Shown here: positions 8,901 to 18,466 of the stretch, in pieces
Layout: each line of letters starts with the position of its first letter
How positions within the stretch are numbered: position 1 is the first letter of the stretch
Source of the DNA: Psychrobacter phenylpyruvicus DSM 7000 = NBRC 102152
GTDB lineage: Bacteria; Pseudomonadota; Gammaproteobacteria; Pseudomonadales; Moraxellaceae
Assembly: GCF_000685805.1 (NCBI RefSeq)
Contig: NZ_JMKP01000016.1
Span: 1-63,980, forward strand
Direction: 5' to 3'
Length of the DNA stretch: 63,980 nucleotides
Program-made: the position numbers and the translations under genes
Notes under the pieces: generated by a model
Told to the model about the DNA's origin: nothing
What the model saw: the letters and a program-made list of their open reading frames with translations, nothing else
Database searches by the model: none

Positions 8901-11014
8901 TCGATTTGACGGGTAATAAATTGGCGCTTCCAGGCGTGCTATTAGCACAAGGCATGATTAAAGGTAAAATTGTTGATTTAGCCAAACGACCAAGCACCTT
9001 AGTGGTTATGGCTGATGGTTTACAGGCCTCAGGCAGTAAATTTGAAAATATCTATGCTGTATTTGATGGTACTGAACAAGAGCATAGCTTAACTGTAAAA
9101 GGCGATACCAATAATGCCAATACGGATGTGGGTATCAAAGCCACCATTAAAGGAAGCTTAGATCGTAAAAAAGGTAGATGGCAGGGAGTGGTCGGTGACG
9201 GTGAGGTATCAACCGAATATGTCACGCTAGCCCAAAGCCAACCAGCGCAGCTAATCGCCTCTTTTGGAGGAAAAACGCCTGAAATTCAGTTGGCAGCTCA
9301 CTGCTGGGAAGCTGTAGGTCAGATTGGTAAGCTTTGTCTGCGCGAGAATCTGATTGCCTCTGCTGATAGGGGTCAGGTTAACGTAGCCATTCAAAAAATC
9401 GACACTTCCTTATTTGCACCTATTATGCCCAAGGACCTTAGCTGGCAAGCCAGCCTAAATGGTAAAGCGGTTGTTGAATGGGGTAAGGGTGTTGAGCCAG
9501 TAATTAATGCCACCTTATATTCTGACAATGGTAAGTTAGGCTTAGTCCAAGAAGGTCAAGATGAAGCGATAACTGTGCCTTATAAGCGAGTGTCAGTCAT
9601 TGTCAGATCCTTTGAAGAAGGCTTAAAGCTGCGCACTGATATTGATAATGGTAGTGGTGCTAGAGGCTACGCTGATGTTGTGATTGATCCTTATAATGAG
9701 AACAAGCCTATCTCAGGCGCCTTGGTGCTTAACGAGCTAAACTTGGCAATTTTGAAGCCTTTCTTCCCAGGTATGCGAAAACTTGCGGGTAATATCACTA
9801 TGGCAGGGGGTCTAGGTGGAACGCTGACCAGTCCGGTATTCTATGGGGATGTTAACTTAAGAGATGCCACTGTGGCCATGTTGGACTTACCTGTGAACCT
9901 GACCAACATCAATGCTAAGGCCAAGATAAGAGGTCAAAGCGCTGCGCTTGAAGGTACTTTCTTAAGTGGTGAAGGCACTGGTGAACTATCAGGAACGGTG
10001 GATTGGAAACAAGAGCTACAAGCCAAGTTACGTGTTACCGGCGAAGGTTTGGTGCTCACTCAGCCTCCACTATTGTATGCAGAAATCAATCCAGACTTCA
10101 ATATTATCGTCAAGCCGATGCAGAAGTATGTCAATATCGTAGGGGCAATCTCAGTACCTACTGCGACCATTAGACCGCCAGAGGCTAATGAAGAGGTAAT
10201 CACTAAGTCTGAAGATGTTGTGGTATTAGACCGACAGTTAGTCAACAGAATCGAAGATGTATTGGCAATCTCCAAACCTTGGTCGATCAATGCCGATATT
10301 GGAGTGGATTTGGGTGAAAATGTTAACTTCCGCGGCTTTGGTGCAGTGTTGCCATTGGCGGGGGCGGTACATATCACCCAAAAAGGTCAAGGAGTAATGA
10401 ATGCGTTAGGCGTAGTTCAAGTCAGTCGCCGTAGTACCGTTGATGTCTTTGGTCAAAACCTTGAGTTGAATTATGCTCAAATTCGATTTAATGGCGATGT
10501 GGTTAACCCTCGCTTAAGTATTGAAGCGGCTAAAGAGATTGAAGGCCGTACCGTGGGGTTACGTGTGAAAGGCAGAGTTTCAGAACCTAACATTGTGGTC
10601 TTTAACAATGCAGGTTTGACTCAGCAGCAAGCCATGAATGCGCTGGTTACAGGACGCATCTCTAATCCAGGTGCCACTCAGATTAGTGAAGAGGGCTTTA
10701 AATCAGAGGTTACCAATAACTTGGCTGCAGCTGGTCTAAGCTTAGGGTTAACAGGGACTCGAAGCCTGACCAATACTATTGGAGATGCCTTTGGCTTAGA
10801 GCGTCTGACCATTGATGCTTCCGGTACAGAAAGCGATACTAACGTTAACGTTACTGGGTATATCACCCCAGATTTATATATCCGTTATGGGGTAGGCGTG
10901 TTCAATGCGCAAAGCAGCTTGTCATTACGTTACCAGTTGACGCGTCGTATCTATATCGAAGCCACATCAGCGGTAGAAAACGCAGTGGACGTTGTTTATA
11001 GCTTTAATTTCTAA
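5999..11014 (+). CDS. tamB: TamB, inner-membrane-anchored translocation and assembly module
   Basis: The 1671-residue partner of TamA. A cytoplasmic N-terminus of about 30 residues is followed by one membrane anchor (about 31-52) and a very long periplasmic beta-rich region, thought to form a lipid- or protein-conducting groove across the periplasm. The C-terminal ~350 residues match the conserved TamB/DUF490 domain, ending in a beta-barrel-like aromatic tail (VVYSFNF). Residues ~636-740 and ~745-842 form two recognisable internal repeats (LQNFDARFNG / LRDFNVKFNG; FSHKGEAG / LSHVGEAG; TSGKW / STGRW). The ATG has only a weak ribosome-binding site. A strong terminator follows. Confidence 0.92.
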   Translation: MTTSQTPEPNPKKDPTQHDAERVKHHYPLSFLIKLLALLLILFLIICITFYIMAGTERGTKFILERIISETGVKLQYSEGNLRDGLKVKDITMSASEDVDVHFVNTYVKIGWRALFAREVHLRDADIETIVIENRLPPSGDPFQYKEYELPVNLRFDKARINRIIYNQAGREPVEVTDIKADDLYWVGTQIKLGRGNLQYSDLVKIENLKGIVTLEGNYPLDLSGLVTVKSLDKVYIDPIEVEAVGSVKRTYGKLRSKYNNSNVRGVFTVQGLDDNAPFEAKLNWDEIDLPYAEGQDIRLQNGLATASGVLSDIELRINSRLLANDIPSGYYQGRANIIDTSKMLVHRLTAKTPEGNLLAVGVLDWEDSFTTKAMLYSRDYKVRSLLPESAAPYAPEYLNGELAVVYDLKNKDGLMQINAKLNQRDGEQIKAKAVRGVKPDNPRFNAPWYVDASWQNLRRKDVPNVGDIDSPSGVANVMLRDDRLWVTADAEIIKLNVAPAGDYKVKLNKRNNKITLQNLNYDGVMGNLAGNGNILLATNKSPLTWDIDAKTKGLNPQAFSDTIPVTKLVGDISASGKMIDITRRINGKVVKGQRHAFTIKSSDLSSTLTAQVTATDPKTGKSTSENRRVDVIGYGDGVVDVLNGTLQNFDARFNGKLATQGVPKGNFIVDANGTTENINIKNFSHKGEAGDITASGNVNLRDGIGWNVKANTNKFNVGFFAPQTEGIISGNLQTSGKWRNNQTKLGDLRDFNVKFNGSIDTPQLPRGKLTVDAGGNAQAIIIRNLSHVGEAGSLIAKGKLDVSNGVAWNVNAVMDDFNLGYFVKDVPSNITGRVSSTGRWKDSVQRISIDQMALRGEIDGEPLLAQGSLDATLHLPKDMNQYFERLKATDASGQVQQVKSVVETLNANNLMMQWGDNQVVANGNTELLEAKVNIRNLSQISKDFSGSVLGGFTLMQNKGQALPTIYVDLTGNKLALPGVLLAQGMIKGKIVDLAKRPSTLVVMADGLQASGSKFENIYAVFDGTEQEHSLTVKGDTNNANTDVGIKATIKGSLDRKKGRWQGVVGDGEVSTEYVTLAQSQPAQLIASFGGKTPEIQLAAHCWEAVGQIGKLCLRENLIASADRGQVNVAIQKIDTSLFAPIMPKDLSWQASLNGKAVVEWGKGVEPVINATLYSDNGKLGLVQEGQDEAITVPYKRVSVIVRSFEEGLKLRTDIDNGSGARGYADVVIDPYNENKPISGALVLNELNLAILKPFFPGMRKLAGNITMAGGLGGTLTSPVFYGDVNLRDATVAMLDLPVNLTNINAKAKIRGQSAALEGTFLSGEGTGELSGTVDWKQELQAKLRVTGEGLVLTQPPLLYAEINPDFNIIVKPMQKYVNIVGAISVPTATIRPPEANEEVITKSEDVVVLDRQLVNRIEDVLAISKPWSINADIGVDLGENVNFRGFGAVLPLAGAVHITQKGQGVMNALGVVQVSRRSTVDVFGQNLELNYAQIRFNGDVVNPRLSIEAAKEIEGRTVGLRVKGRVSEPNIVVFNNAGLTQQQAMNALVTGRISNPGATQISEEGFKSEVTNNLAAAGLSLGLTGTRSLTNTIGDAFGLERLTIDASGTESDTNVNVTGYITPDLYIRYGVGVFNAQSSLSLRYQLTRRIYIEATSAVENAVDVVYSFNF

Positions 11015-11030
11015 TAGAAATGAGGGGCAT

Positions 11031-11070
11031 AAAAATAAGGGGTGACTTTTTAAGGTCACCCCTTATTTTT
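11031..11070. terminator. strong Rho-independent terminator after tamB
   Basis: A 16-bp perfect stem starts AAAAATAAGGGGTGAC at 11031-11046 and closes at 11055-11070, with an 8-nt loop and a T-run. The A-run on the left makes it usable for the converging hemP on the minus strand as well. Confidence 0.93.
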
Positions 11071-11085
11071 TGCAGTTTTATTTGT

Positions 11086-11250
11086 TTATTTAGTTAAGAT
11101 GAGTCTATTGTTTCGGGTTAGACGCAGACGGTACTCTTCGCCTTCATGCTGAATTCTCACTTCTTTAGTTAAGGCAAATAAATGCTCTGACTGTAACATA
11201 GGAAGTTGATTGTCACGAAGATGAAGTGCTCGAGAAATGATAGTGGCCAT
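11086..11250 (-). CDS. hemP: hemin uptake protein HemP
   Basis: A 54-residue protein. The C-terminal half carries the family signature: EVRIQHEGEEYRLRLTRNN followed by RLILTK. HemP proteins are small and basic and are linked to haem uptake; in some betaproteobacteria the homologue activates the haem receptor gene. AAGGAA lies 7 bases before the ATG. No haem receptor or ABC importer gene is adjacent, so HemP acts here as a stand-alone gene. A near-perfect Fur box 72 bp upstream indicates iron repression. It shares the tamB terminator from the opposite side. Confidence 0.9.
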   Translation of the reverse strand: MATIISRALHLRDNQLPMLQSEHLFALTKEVRIQHEGEEYRLRLTRNNRLILTK

Positions 11251-11321
11251 AAGCTTATTCCTTAGTTAGAAGTTATTTGATTTCTACAGCTGAAGATAGA
11301 CTGGTAGAAATATGTCTAATT

Positions 11322-11340
11322 GATAATGATTATCATTAAC
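11322..11340 (-). promoter_or_regulatory. Fur box upstream of hemP
   Basis: On the minus strand the site reads GTTAATGATAATCATTATC, which matches 18 of 19 positions of the classical Fur consensus GATAATGATAATCATTATC. It sits between the likely promoter and the hemP start, where bound Fe-Fur would block transcription. Confidence 0.92.
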
Positions 11341-11348
11341 TTTGATTA

Positions 11349-11376
11349 TTATTATTTATTACCAACAAAATTGCAA
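11349..11376 (-). promoter_or_regulatory. possible hemP promoter
   Basis: Minus strand: a TTGCAA -35-like hexamer (11371-11376) and a TAATAA -10-like hexamer (11349-11354) with a 16-bp spacer, just upstream of the Fur box. The surroundings are very A+T-rich, so other registers are possible. Confidence 0.45.
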
Positions 11377-11493
11377 GAGTTTTATCAAAATAAATTTATA
11401 CTATGATATTAATGCTGGCTAATACTGATATAGACATTAGTCTGCTGCCCCTAATAAATAACTTTTAATGAGTAACCAACTAAGGATGTAATT

Positions 11494-12648
11494 GTGACAA
11501 ATATCGATGTGGCTGTGGCGGTAATTCACTTTGGGGAGCAATACTTATTGGGGTTTCGTAATGCTAAGCAGCATCAAGGTAACCGTTATGAGTTCATCGG
11601 AGGCAAAATTGAAGCCAACGAAAGCGCTAAACAAGCTCTTATTCGTGAGGTCCTTGAGGAGATAGGGTTAGATATAGGCACCCATAGTGTGATAAATCCT
11701 TTGGGAGTACTACGTCATCATTATGCAGATGTTGAGGTGCCTAGTAACTCAAAGAGGGTTTGTCTGCATGTGTTTCGAGTCGCATTAAGTGAGCAGCAGT
11801 TCATAGAGTTTGCTGATCAAAAGAAGGGCTGTGAAAGTCAACAGCTACAGTGGGTGAGTTTAGAGGATTTAATTGATCATAAATACCCGCTGCCTGATGC
11901 CAATAAAACCATATTACAGTGGTTGAGGTTACCCAATACAATAGCGATTACGCAAGAAGTTGGCACTGTGTTCGCAGTTGAGGATAGTGCAATTGGTGTT
12001 GCAAGTAGTATAGCTGGTGTTGCATGTAGTACAGCTAGTATTGATAGTAGTACAGCCTGTAAAGACCAAAGCACTGGCAAAGATCAGCAGTCACAGCAAT
12101 GGCTAAACTATTATCAGCAAAAGCTGCCTAGGCAGGCCTGTGTCTATGTCAGATTAAAGCAATCAAGCCTAGCTCAACGTAAAGACCAAGTATTAGCCCT
12201 GCTGGCCATTCGACCAGATATCAAGTTAATCATAGATTACGAACTGGCCAATCATTTACATGAATTTAGCGGAGCAGCTATAGCGGATCAAATTATCGCT
12301 CAGCATTTAACTCAACAGGCGTGCGCCGATAAGGGTATTAAGCTGTTATCTGCATTGCCATTAACCGTAAGTGCTCACAGTGAAGCCAGTATTCAACAGG
12401 CGAATAAATTGGCACAATATAGGTTAAACCTTAATTTATCACCGGTGGTAGGCGTTTTTGTTTCCCCTGTGCAAGCAACAAATACCCATCCTGAAGCGAC
12501 GGCTTTGGGCTGGGAGGGATTCTCTTATCTGGCTCAAGGTAGTGAAGTGCCGGTCATTGCTTTGGGAGGCATGGCACCAGAAGATATAGAACAAGTAAGA
12601 AATTATCAGGGTGACAAAGTAGCAGGAATACGTAAGTTTTTAACGTAA
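11494..12648 (+). CDS. Nudix hydrolase (MutT-like) fused to a thiamine-phosphate-synthase-like domain
   Basis: A 384-residue two-domain protein. Residues ~1-145 form a Nudix hydrolase with the full Nudix box at ~35-57 (GGKIEANE...REVLEEIG), consistent with MutT-type cleansing of oxidised nucleotides. Residues ~200-384 resemble the barrel of thiamine monophosphate synthase, ending EVPVIALGGMAPEDIEQV. This fusion is known from gammaproteobacteria and its second domain has no settled role. The domains are linked by a heptapeptide repeat encoded by a 21-bp tandem repeat (see 11977-12060). The GTG start has AAGGA about 8 bases upstream. Confidence 0.85.
   Translation: MTNIDVAVAVIHFGEQYLLGFRNAKQHQGNRYEFIGGKIEANESAKQALIREVLEEIGLDIGTHSVINPLGVLRHHYADVEVPSNSKRVCLHVFRVALSEQQFIEFADQKKGCESQQLQWVSLEDLIDHKYPLPDANKTILQWLRLPNTIAITQEVGTVFAVEDSAIGVASSIAGVACSTASIDSSTACKDQSTGKDQQSQQWLNYYQQKLPRQACVYVRLKQSSLAQRKDQVLALLAIRPDIKLIIDYELANHLHEFSGAAIADQIIAQHLTQQACADKGIKLLSALPLTVSAHSEASIQQANKLAQYRLNLNLSPVVGVFVSPVQATNTHPEATALGWEGFSYLAQGSEVPVIALGGMAPEDIEQVRNYQGDKVAGIRKFLT
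11977..12060 (+). repeat. in-frame 21-bp tandem repeat, 4 degenerate copies
   Basis: Four 21-bp units start at 11977, 11998, 12019 and 12040, encoding VEDSAIG, VASSIAG, VACSTAS and IDSSTAC. Units 2 and 3 are the most alike. Since 21 is divisible by 3, copy-number change would alter the inter-domain linker without shifting the frame. Confidence 0.8.
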
Positions 12649-12807
12649 CCTCACCAAAAAATCAAAATAGAACGAGGGATTTACAAACCGTAGCGTAATA
12701 CTACATTTTTTGGATAGTAAAGACTGTGGCCCAGTAATATGATGTTGATATCAACTAATAAAGCATAAAAAGTTTTGCATATTATCGGCATAACTTAATG
12801 GAAGCTC

Positions 12808-12833
12808 AGCCAGTAGGGATTAAGCTACTGGCT
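12808..12833. repeat. hairpin upstream of the lipocalin gene
   Basis: Perfect 9-bp arms AGCCAGTAG and CTACTGGCT with an 8-nt loop, about 60 bp before the lipocalin ATG. There is no T-run, so it is not a standard terminator. Role unknown. Confidence 0.45.
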
Positions 12834-12895
12834 CAATATGGCTTTTATCAAATTACTTATAGCTTTATATACAACTTATAACTCTCGATACTATT

Positions 12896-13567
12896 ATGAA
12901 TCAATTTAAGCACGATATCCCAGATAGAACCTTTATGAAAGCTTTGCTCAAGCACACAGGTATTGCTTTGGCTTTACTTGTTCCTTTGGCGGCTTATTCT
13001 ACTTTTTCGCATGCAGAAACAGGTAAGTCTAGCCCGAGCTCATCTATTAGTGTTACAGCGCCTACTTCTGTAGACCGTGTAGATTTAAATAAGTATGCAG
13101 GGCAGTGGTATGAAATAGCCCGTATGCCTATGTATTTTCAACGTAATTGTGCGTCAGATGTAACGGCAACGTATAACTTAAACAAAGATGAGGCGGGCAA
13201 GTTGACCTCAGTTGATGTTATTAACCAGTGTCGTAAGCAAGATGGCTCGATGATGAAAGCTGAGGGTTTGGCTAAGCCGGCAAATGATGCTGGCAGTGAG
13301 CTCAAAGTTACCTTTGTGCCCAGCTGGCTAAGATGGTTGCCTGTGGGTAAAGCAGATTACTGGATTTTACAGCTTGATGACAATTATCAAAGCGCATTAG
13401 TAGGTACTCCAGATAACAAGTACCTATGGGTGTTATCACGTAAGCCTACTTTATCTGAAACTGTATTTGAAGACTATAAGAAGATAGCAAAAATGCAGGG
13501 TTATGATATTAATAAGTTAGAGATTACAGCTCACACTAATACGCCAAAGACTGTAGTCAGTAAATAA
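12896..13567 (+). CDS. blc: Blc-type bacterial lipocalin, exported
   Basis: A lipocalin that should bind small hydrophobic ligands, such as lysophospholipids, in the envelope. The lipocalin start motif KYAGQWYEIARMP is at about residues 65-77, and PDNKYLWVLSRKP corresponds to the closing strand region of the Blc family. The N-terminus has a signal peptide (hydrophobic core ~21-36, cut near SHA-ET). E. coli Blc is a lipoprotein, but no lipobox cysteine is visible here, so the protein is predicted to be soluble in the periplasm. M14 is an alternative start; neither has a clear ribosome-binding site. No operon partners. Confidence 0.85.
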   Translation: MNQFKHDIPDRTFMKALLKHTGIALALLVPLAAYSTFSHAETGKSSPSSSISVTAPTSVDRVDLNKYAGQWYEIARMPMYFQRNCASDVTATYNLNKDEAGKLTSVDVINQCRKQDGSMMKAEGLAKPANDAGSELKVTFVPSWLRWLPVGKADYWILQLDDNYQSALVGTPDNKYLWVLSRKPTLSETVFEDYKKIAKMQGYDINKLEITAHTNTPKTVVSK

Positions 13568-13690
13568 AGTTAAGCTGGATTTAGCAAAATTTGTGATTAA
13601 TCCAGCTGTTAGTAACGATTGCTAGCTGACGCACTGGCTAAAATTTCCAATATGATTTAAAATCTCCCTGAATATACTAATAGATAAGTC

Positions 13691-13730
13691 GGCTTAAATC
13701 TGCTTTTGGTTGCCTTAAGCAGATTTAGCC
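13691..13730. repeat. stable hairpin upstream of the GAPDH gene
   Basis: GGCT-T-AAATCTGCTT pairs with AAGCAGATTT-AGCC across an 11-nt loop, with one bulged T. It lies ~85 bp before the GAPDH start codon. It lacks a T-run and may be an mRNA leader structure or the end of the lipocalin transcript. Confidence 0.5.
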
Positions 13731-13814
13731 CATAGCTACAGTATCCCTTTTTCATTTAGCGATTATATTGATTTCACTAACCCCTTCACTTCATTTACCC
13801 AAAGGATAATTATT

Positions 13815-15248
13815 GTGAGTAATGCTAATACGCGCCGTGAGTTACATAAAGTTCATTTAGCCAAATACCAACAACAAGAGAATCAGGCTTATGAGCTAGT
13901 GAACCAACTGCATAATCTTTATAACGATAAAGACGTAAAAGTTAATTTGTTTGGTGAAACACTTAATGGACTGTCAACAGCGGATCTATTAACTAAAGTT
14001 CAGAAAACAGCTGAGCGTAACGATGGTCACGCATTAAGCCTTGATGATATCGTTGCTACTGTTAAAGAAGTGGTAGACAACCAAGATATCAAAACTGCAG
14101 TAGTAGATGCAGGTCAATTACTAAAAAATAAAGTAAGCGTTGCTGATGCTCTAGCTAAAGCTGATAAATCAACCCCTGCTGCCAGTGAAGCAACTGACGT
14201 TGTACTTTATGGTTTTGGTCGTATCGGGCGTATTTTAACTCGCTTATTATTAGAAGAAGCGGCTACTGACAAAGGTTTGCAATTAAAAGCTTTTGTGGTT
14301 CGCCCAGGTAAAGACGGTGATATCGCCAAACGTGCTTCATTGTTAGAGCGTGACTCAGTCCATGGTACTTTTGCAGGCTCAATCGTAGTTGACGAAGAAA
14401 ACCAAGGAATTATCGTTAATGGTCGCTTCATCCAGGTTATCTATGCCAACGATCCAAGCGAAATTGATTACACAAGCTATGGTATCAACGATGCTATCGT
14501 TATCGATAACACAGGTATCTGGAAAGATGAAGAGGGCCTAGGCAAGCACCTAAAAGCCAAAGGTGTGAAAAAAGTGTTATTAACTGCGCCTTCAAAAGGT
14601 GAGATTAAAAACATTGTGTACGGCGTAAACAATGATACTATCGGCGATGATAATATTGTAAGTGCTGCTAGCTGTACTACTAACGCCATCACTCCTTCAT
14701 TAAAAGTACTTAATGATGAGTTTGGTATCGTAAACGGTCACGTTGAAACCATTCACGCTTTCACTAATGACCAGAACTTAATTGATAACTACCACAAATC
14801 AGATCGTCGTGGTCGCAGTGCGGTACTGAACATGGTTATCACCAGCACAGGCGCTGCTAAAGCTGTGGGTAAAGCTTTACCAGAGTTAAATGGTAAATTA
14901 ACGGGTAATGCCATTCGTGTACCAACACCAAACGTTAGTATGGCTATCTTAAACTTGAACCTTGAAAAAGCACCTGAAAGCGCTGATGCGTTGAATGCTT
15001 TCTTCAAGAAAGTTTCTGAAAGTGATGCTTGGCAATCACAAATCGCTTATACTGACTCAACTGAAGCGGTATCAACAGACTTCGTGGGTACTAAGCAGGT
15101 AGGTATTGTTGACGCACAAGCTACTATCGTGACTGACAACCATGCCACAGTTTATATTTGGTACGATAATGAAGTAGGCTACAGCACTCAGGTATTAAGA
15201 GTAGCAGCACAAATGGCTGGTATTCATTACACCAACATCACAGCGTAA
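13815..15248 (+). CDS. glyceraldehyde-3-phosphate dehydrogenase, long form
   Basis: Interconverts glyceraldehyde 3-phosphate and 1,3-bisphosphoglycerate in central carbon metabolism. This 477-residue enzyme is the long GAPDH type found in Pseudomonas, Acinetobacter and relatives, with a ~125-residue N-terminal extension before the Rossmann domain (VLYGFGRIGR at ~133-142). The catalytic cysteine is C287 in SCTTN, and the C-terminus carries WYDNEVGYS. The GTG start has AAGGATAA about 6 bases upstream. The gene is monocistronic. A gluconeogenic role is likely in organisms with incomplete upper glycolysis, but the sequence alone cannot show direction or NAD/NADP preference. Confidence 0.92.
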   Translation: MSNANTRRELHKVHLAKYQQQENQAYELVNQLHNLYNDKDVKVNLFGETLNGLSTADLLTKVQKTAERNDGHALSLDDIVATVKEVVDNQDIKTAVVDAGQLLKNKVSVADALAKADKSTPAASEATDVVLYGFGRIGRILTRLLLEEAATDKGLQLKAFVVRPGKDGDIAKRASLLERDSVHGTFAGSIVVDEENQGIIVNGRFIQVIYANDPSEIDYTSYGINDAIVIDNTGIWKDEEGLGKHLKAKGVKKVLLTAPSKGEIKNIVYGVNNDTIGDDNIVSAASCTTNAITPSLKVLNDEFGIVNGHVETIHAFTNDQNLIDNYHKSDRRGRSAVLNMVITSTGAAKAVGKALPELNGKLTGNAIRVPTPNVSMAILNLNLEKAPESADALNAFFKKVSESDAWQSQIAYTDSTEAVSTDFVGTKQVGIVDAQATIVTDNHATVYIWYDNEVGYSTQVLRVAAQMAGIHYTNITA

Positions 15249-15266
15249 TTTTCGCTTAGCTGTAGT

Positions 15267-15294
15267 GGGCTATAAAAGCTGTCTTTTATAGCCC
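15267..15294 (+). terminator. probable terminator hairpin after the GAPDH gene
   Basis: A perfect 12-bp stem, GGGCTATAAAAG / CTTTTATAGCCC, with a 4-nt loop (CTGT), 19 bp after the stop codon. The tail (TAAGCATAG) is not T-rich, so termination strength is uncertain. Confidence 0.6.
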
Positions 15295-16940
<1,646 letters not shown>

Positions 16941-17113
16941 TACATACCCCTCATCCTCTGCAGTCTTTTTTATCGAATTGTGGGTTATATTTCGGTAATA
17001 AGGTAGAGGGTGAGAGGGTGCTTAAATCTTCAGCAGTTTTTTTATATTTTGTAATAGTTCAGAGTGTTAACCCAGCATATTACTATTCTATTCATTAGAT
17101 TTTGGGAAGAATT

Positions 17114-18343
17114 ATGAGTGCTAATAATAACCAGAAAAACTCTAAAGTCATTAAGCCAAAAAGCAGTATACCCAAGCCAATTGACTCAGACCCAGCAGAC
17201 AGTCGATTTGTCACCAAGAATCGATCATTTAATCTAAAACGAGTCATTGTAAAAATTGGTTCATCTTTACTGACCAACAATGGTAAGGGACTAGATCGTA
17301 CTGCAATCTATGAATGGGCCAGTCAGATTGCAAAGCTGCATAATGAAGGCAAAGAGGTGATCTTGGTCTCATCTGGTGCAGTGGCTGAGGGCTTAGTTAG
17401 AATGGGACTGGATGAACGTCCTAAGAAGTTAGAGGCGTTACAGGCCTGTGCGGCCATTGGGCAAATGGGGCTTATAGAGACTTGGTCATCAGCCCTAATC
17501 CAAAGCGGAGTCCGCAGCGCTCAGATCCTGTTGACCCATGATGATTTGTCCAATCGTGAACGCTATCTAAATACGGCTAATACTCTACACAAGCTTTTGT
17601 CATGGCGAGTACTACCTGTTATTAATGAGAACGATACCATAACCGTTGATGAGATTAAGTTTGGGGACAATGATACCTTAGGTGCAATGGCTGCGGCTAT
17701 GGTAAGTGCCGATCTTTATATCATATTAACCGATCAAGACGGTGTGTTTACTGATAACCCTCGCGAAAACCCCAATGCAAAAATGATTCGTCAAGAGCGC
17801 GCCATGGCAGATTATTTGTTTGATATTGCGGGAGAAGGCGGTAAGCTTGGCAGTGGAGGTATGCTGACCAAGATTAGAGCTGGGAGATTGGCTGCTATGG
17901 GTGGCTGTCCAACGGTCATTGCTAATGGCAGTCTTGATAAAGTCATTACCCGTATTGTCGAAGGTGAAGCCGTAGGTACGCTACTGCAGACCAACCAAGC
18001 CGACAAAATCATTGCTCGTAAGCAGTGGCTGGCGGCGCATTTAAGAATGGCTGGGACTTTATTTATTGACTCAGGAGCTGTGAACGCTATTACCGTACAA
18101 GGTAAGAGTTTATTGCCGGTGGGCGTGGTGGATATTCATGGGGATTTCGATGAGGGCGATGTGGTTGCAGTAGTCGATGAGACCACCAAGGAGCGTATTG
18201 CAGTAGGTCAAGTAAACTTCTCTTCAGAGGAGGCCAGACGTGTGGCTCGTAAAAGAACCCAAAGCTTTGACAAGATTTTGGGAGAGTCTGAGGAACGTGT
18301 GGTAATGATACACCGTGATGACATGGCTATTTTAAATAAATAA
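17114..18343 (+). CDS. proB: glutamate 5-kinase with C-terminal PUA domain
   Basis: Phosphorylates glutamate in the first step of proline synthesis. The start chosen is ATG 17114, 5 bases behind GGGAAG, giving 409 residues. An upstream in-frame TTG (17102) overlaps that ribosome-binding site and is rejected. Residues ~1-40 are an extra polar extension absent from E. coli ProB. The kinase domain begins [19 protein letters not shown] and includes [10 protein letters not shown] and [17 protein letters not shown]. The PUA domain covers the last ~100 residues ([18 protein letters not shown] onward). proA is not nearby. Confidence 0.95.
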   Translation: MSANNNQKNSKVIKPKSSIPKPIDSDPADSRFVTKNRSFNLKRVIVKIGSSLLTNNGKGLDRTAIYEWASQIAKLHNEGKEVILVSSGAVAEGLVRMGLDERPKKLEALQACAAIGQMGLIETWSSALIQSGVRSAQILLTHDDLSNRERYLNTANTLHKLLSWRVLPVINENDTITVDEIKFGDNDTLGAMAAAMVSADLYIILTDQDGVFTDNPRENPNAKMIRQERAMADYLFDIAGEGGKLGSGGMLTKIRAGRLAAMGGCPTVIANGSLDKVITRIVEGEAVGTLLQTNQADKIIARKQWLAAHLRMAGTLFIDSGAVNAITVQGKSLLPVGVVDIHGDFDEGDVVAVVDETTKERIAVGQVNFSSEEARRVARKRTQSFDKILGESEERVVMIHRDDMAILNK

Positions 18344-18374
18344 GCGCATAAGATGTGGAGAGCTGTATAACCTG

Positions 18375-18414
18375 ATACCATTGCTAGGTAATAAATACCA
18401 TTGATAGGTAATAA
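18375..18414. repeat. 20-bp tandem duplication between proB and hemE
   Basis: ATACCATTGCTAGGTAATAA (18375-18394) is repeated directly as ATACCATTGATAGGTAATAA (18395-18414), 19 of 20 identical. It lies in the 123-bp gap before hemE. Confidence 0.85.
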
Positions 18415-18466
18415 ACAGTTCCACCTATCCATTTTAATTATAATTTAGGACTTTAAAGAGATAATA

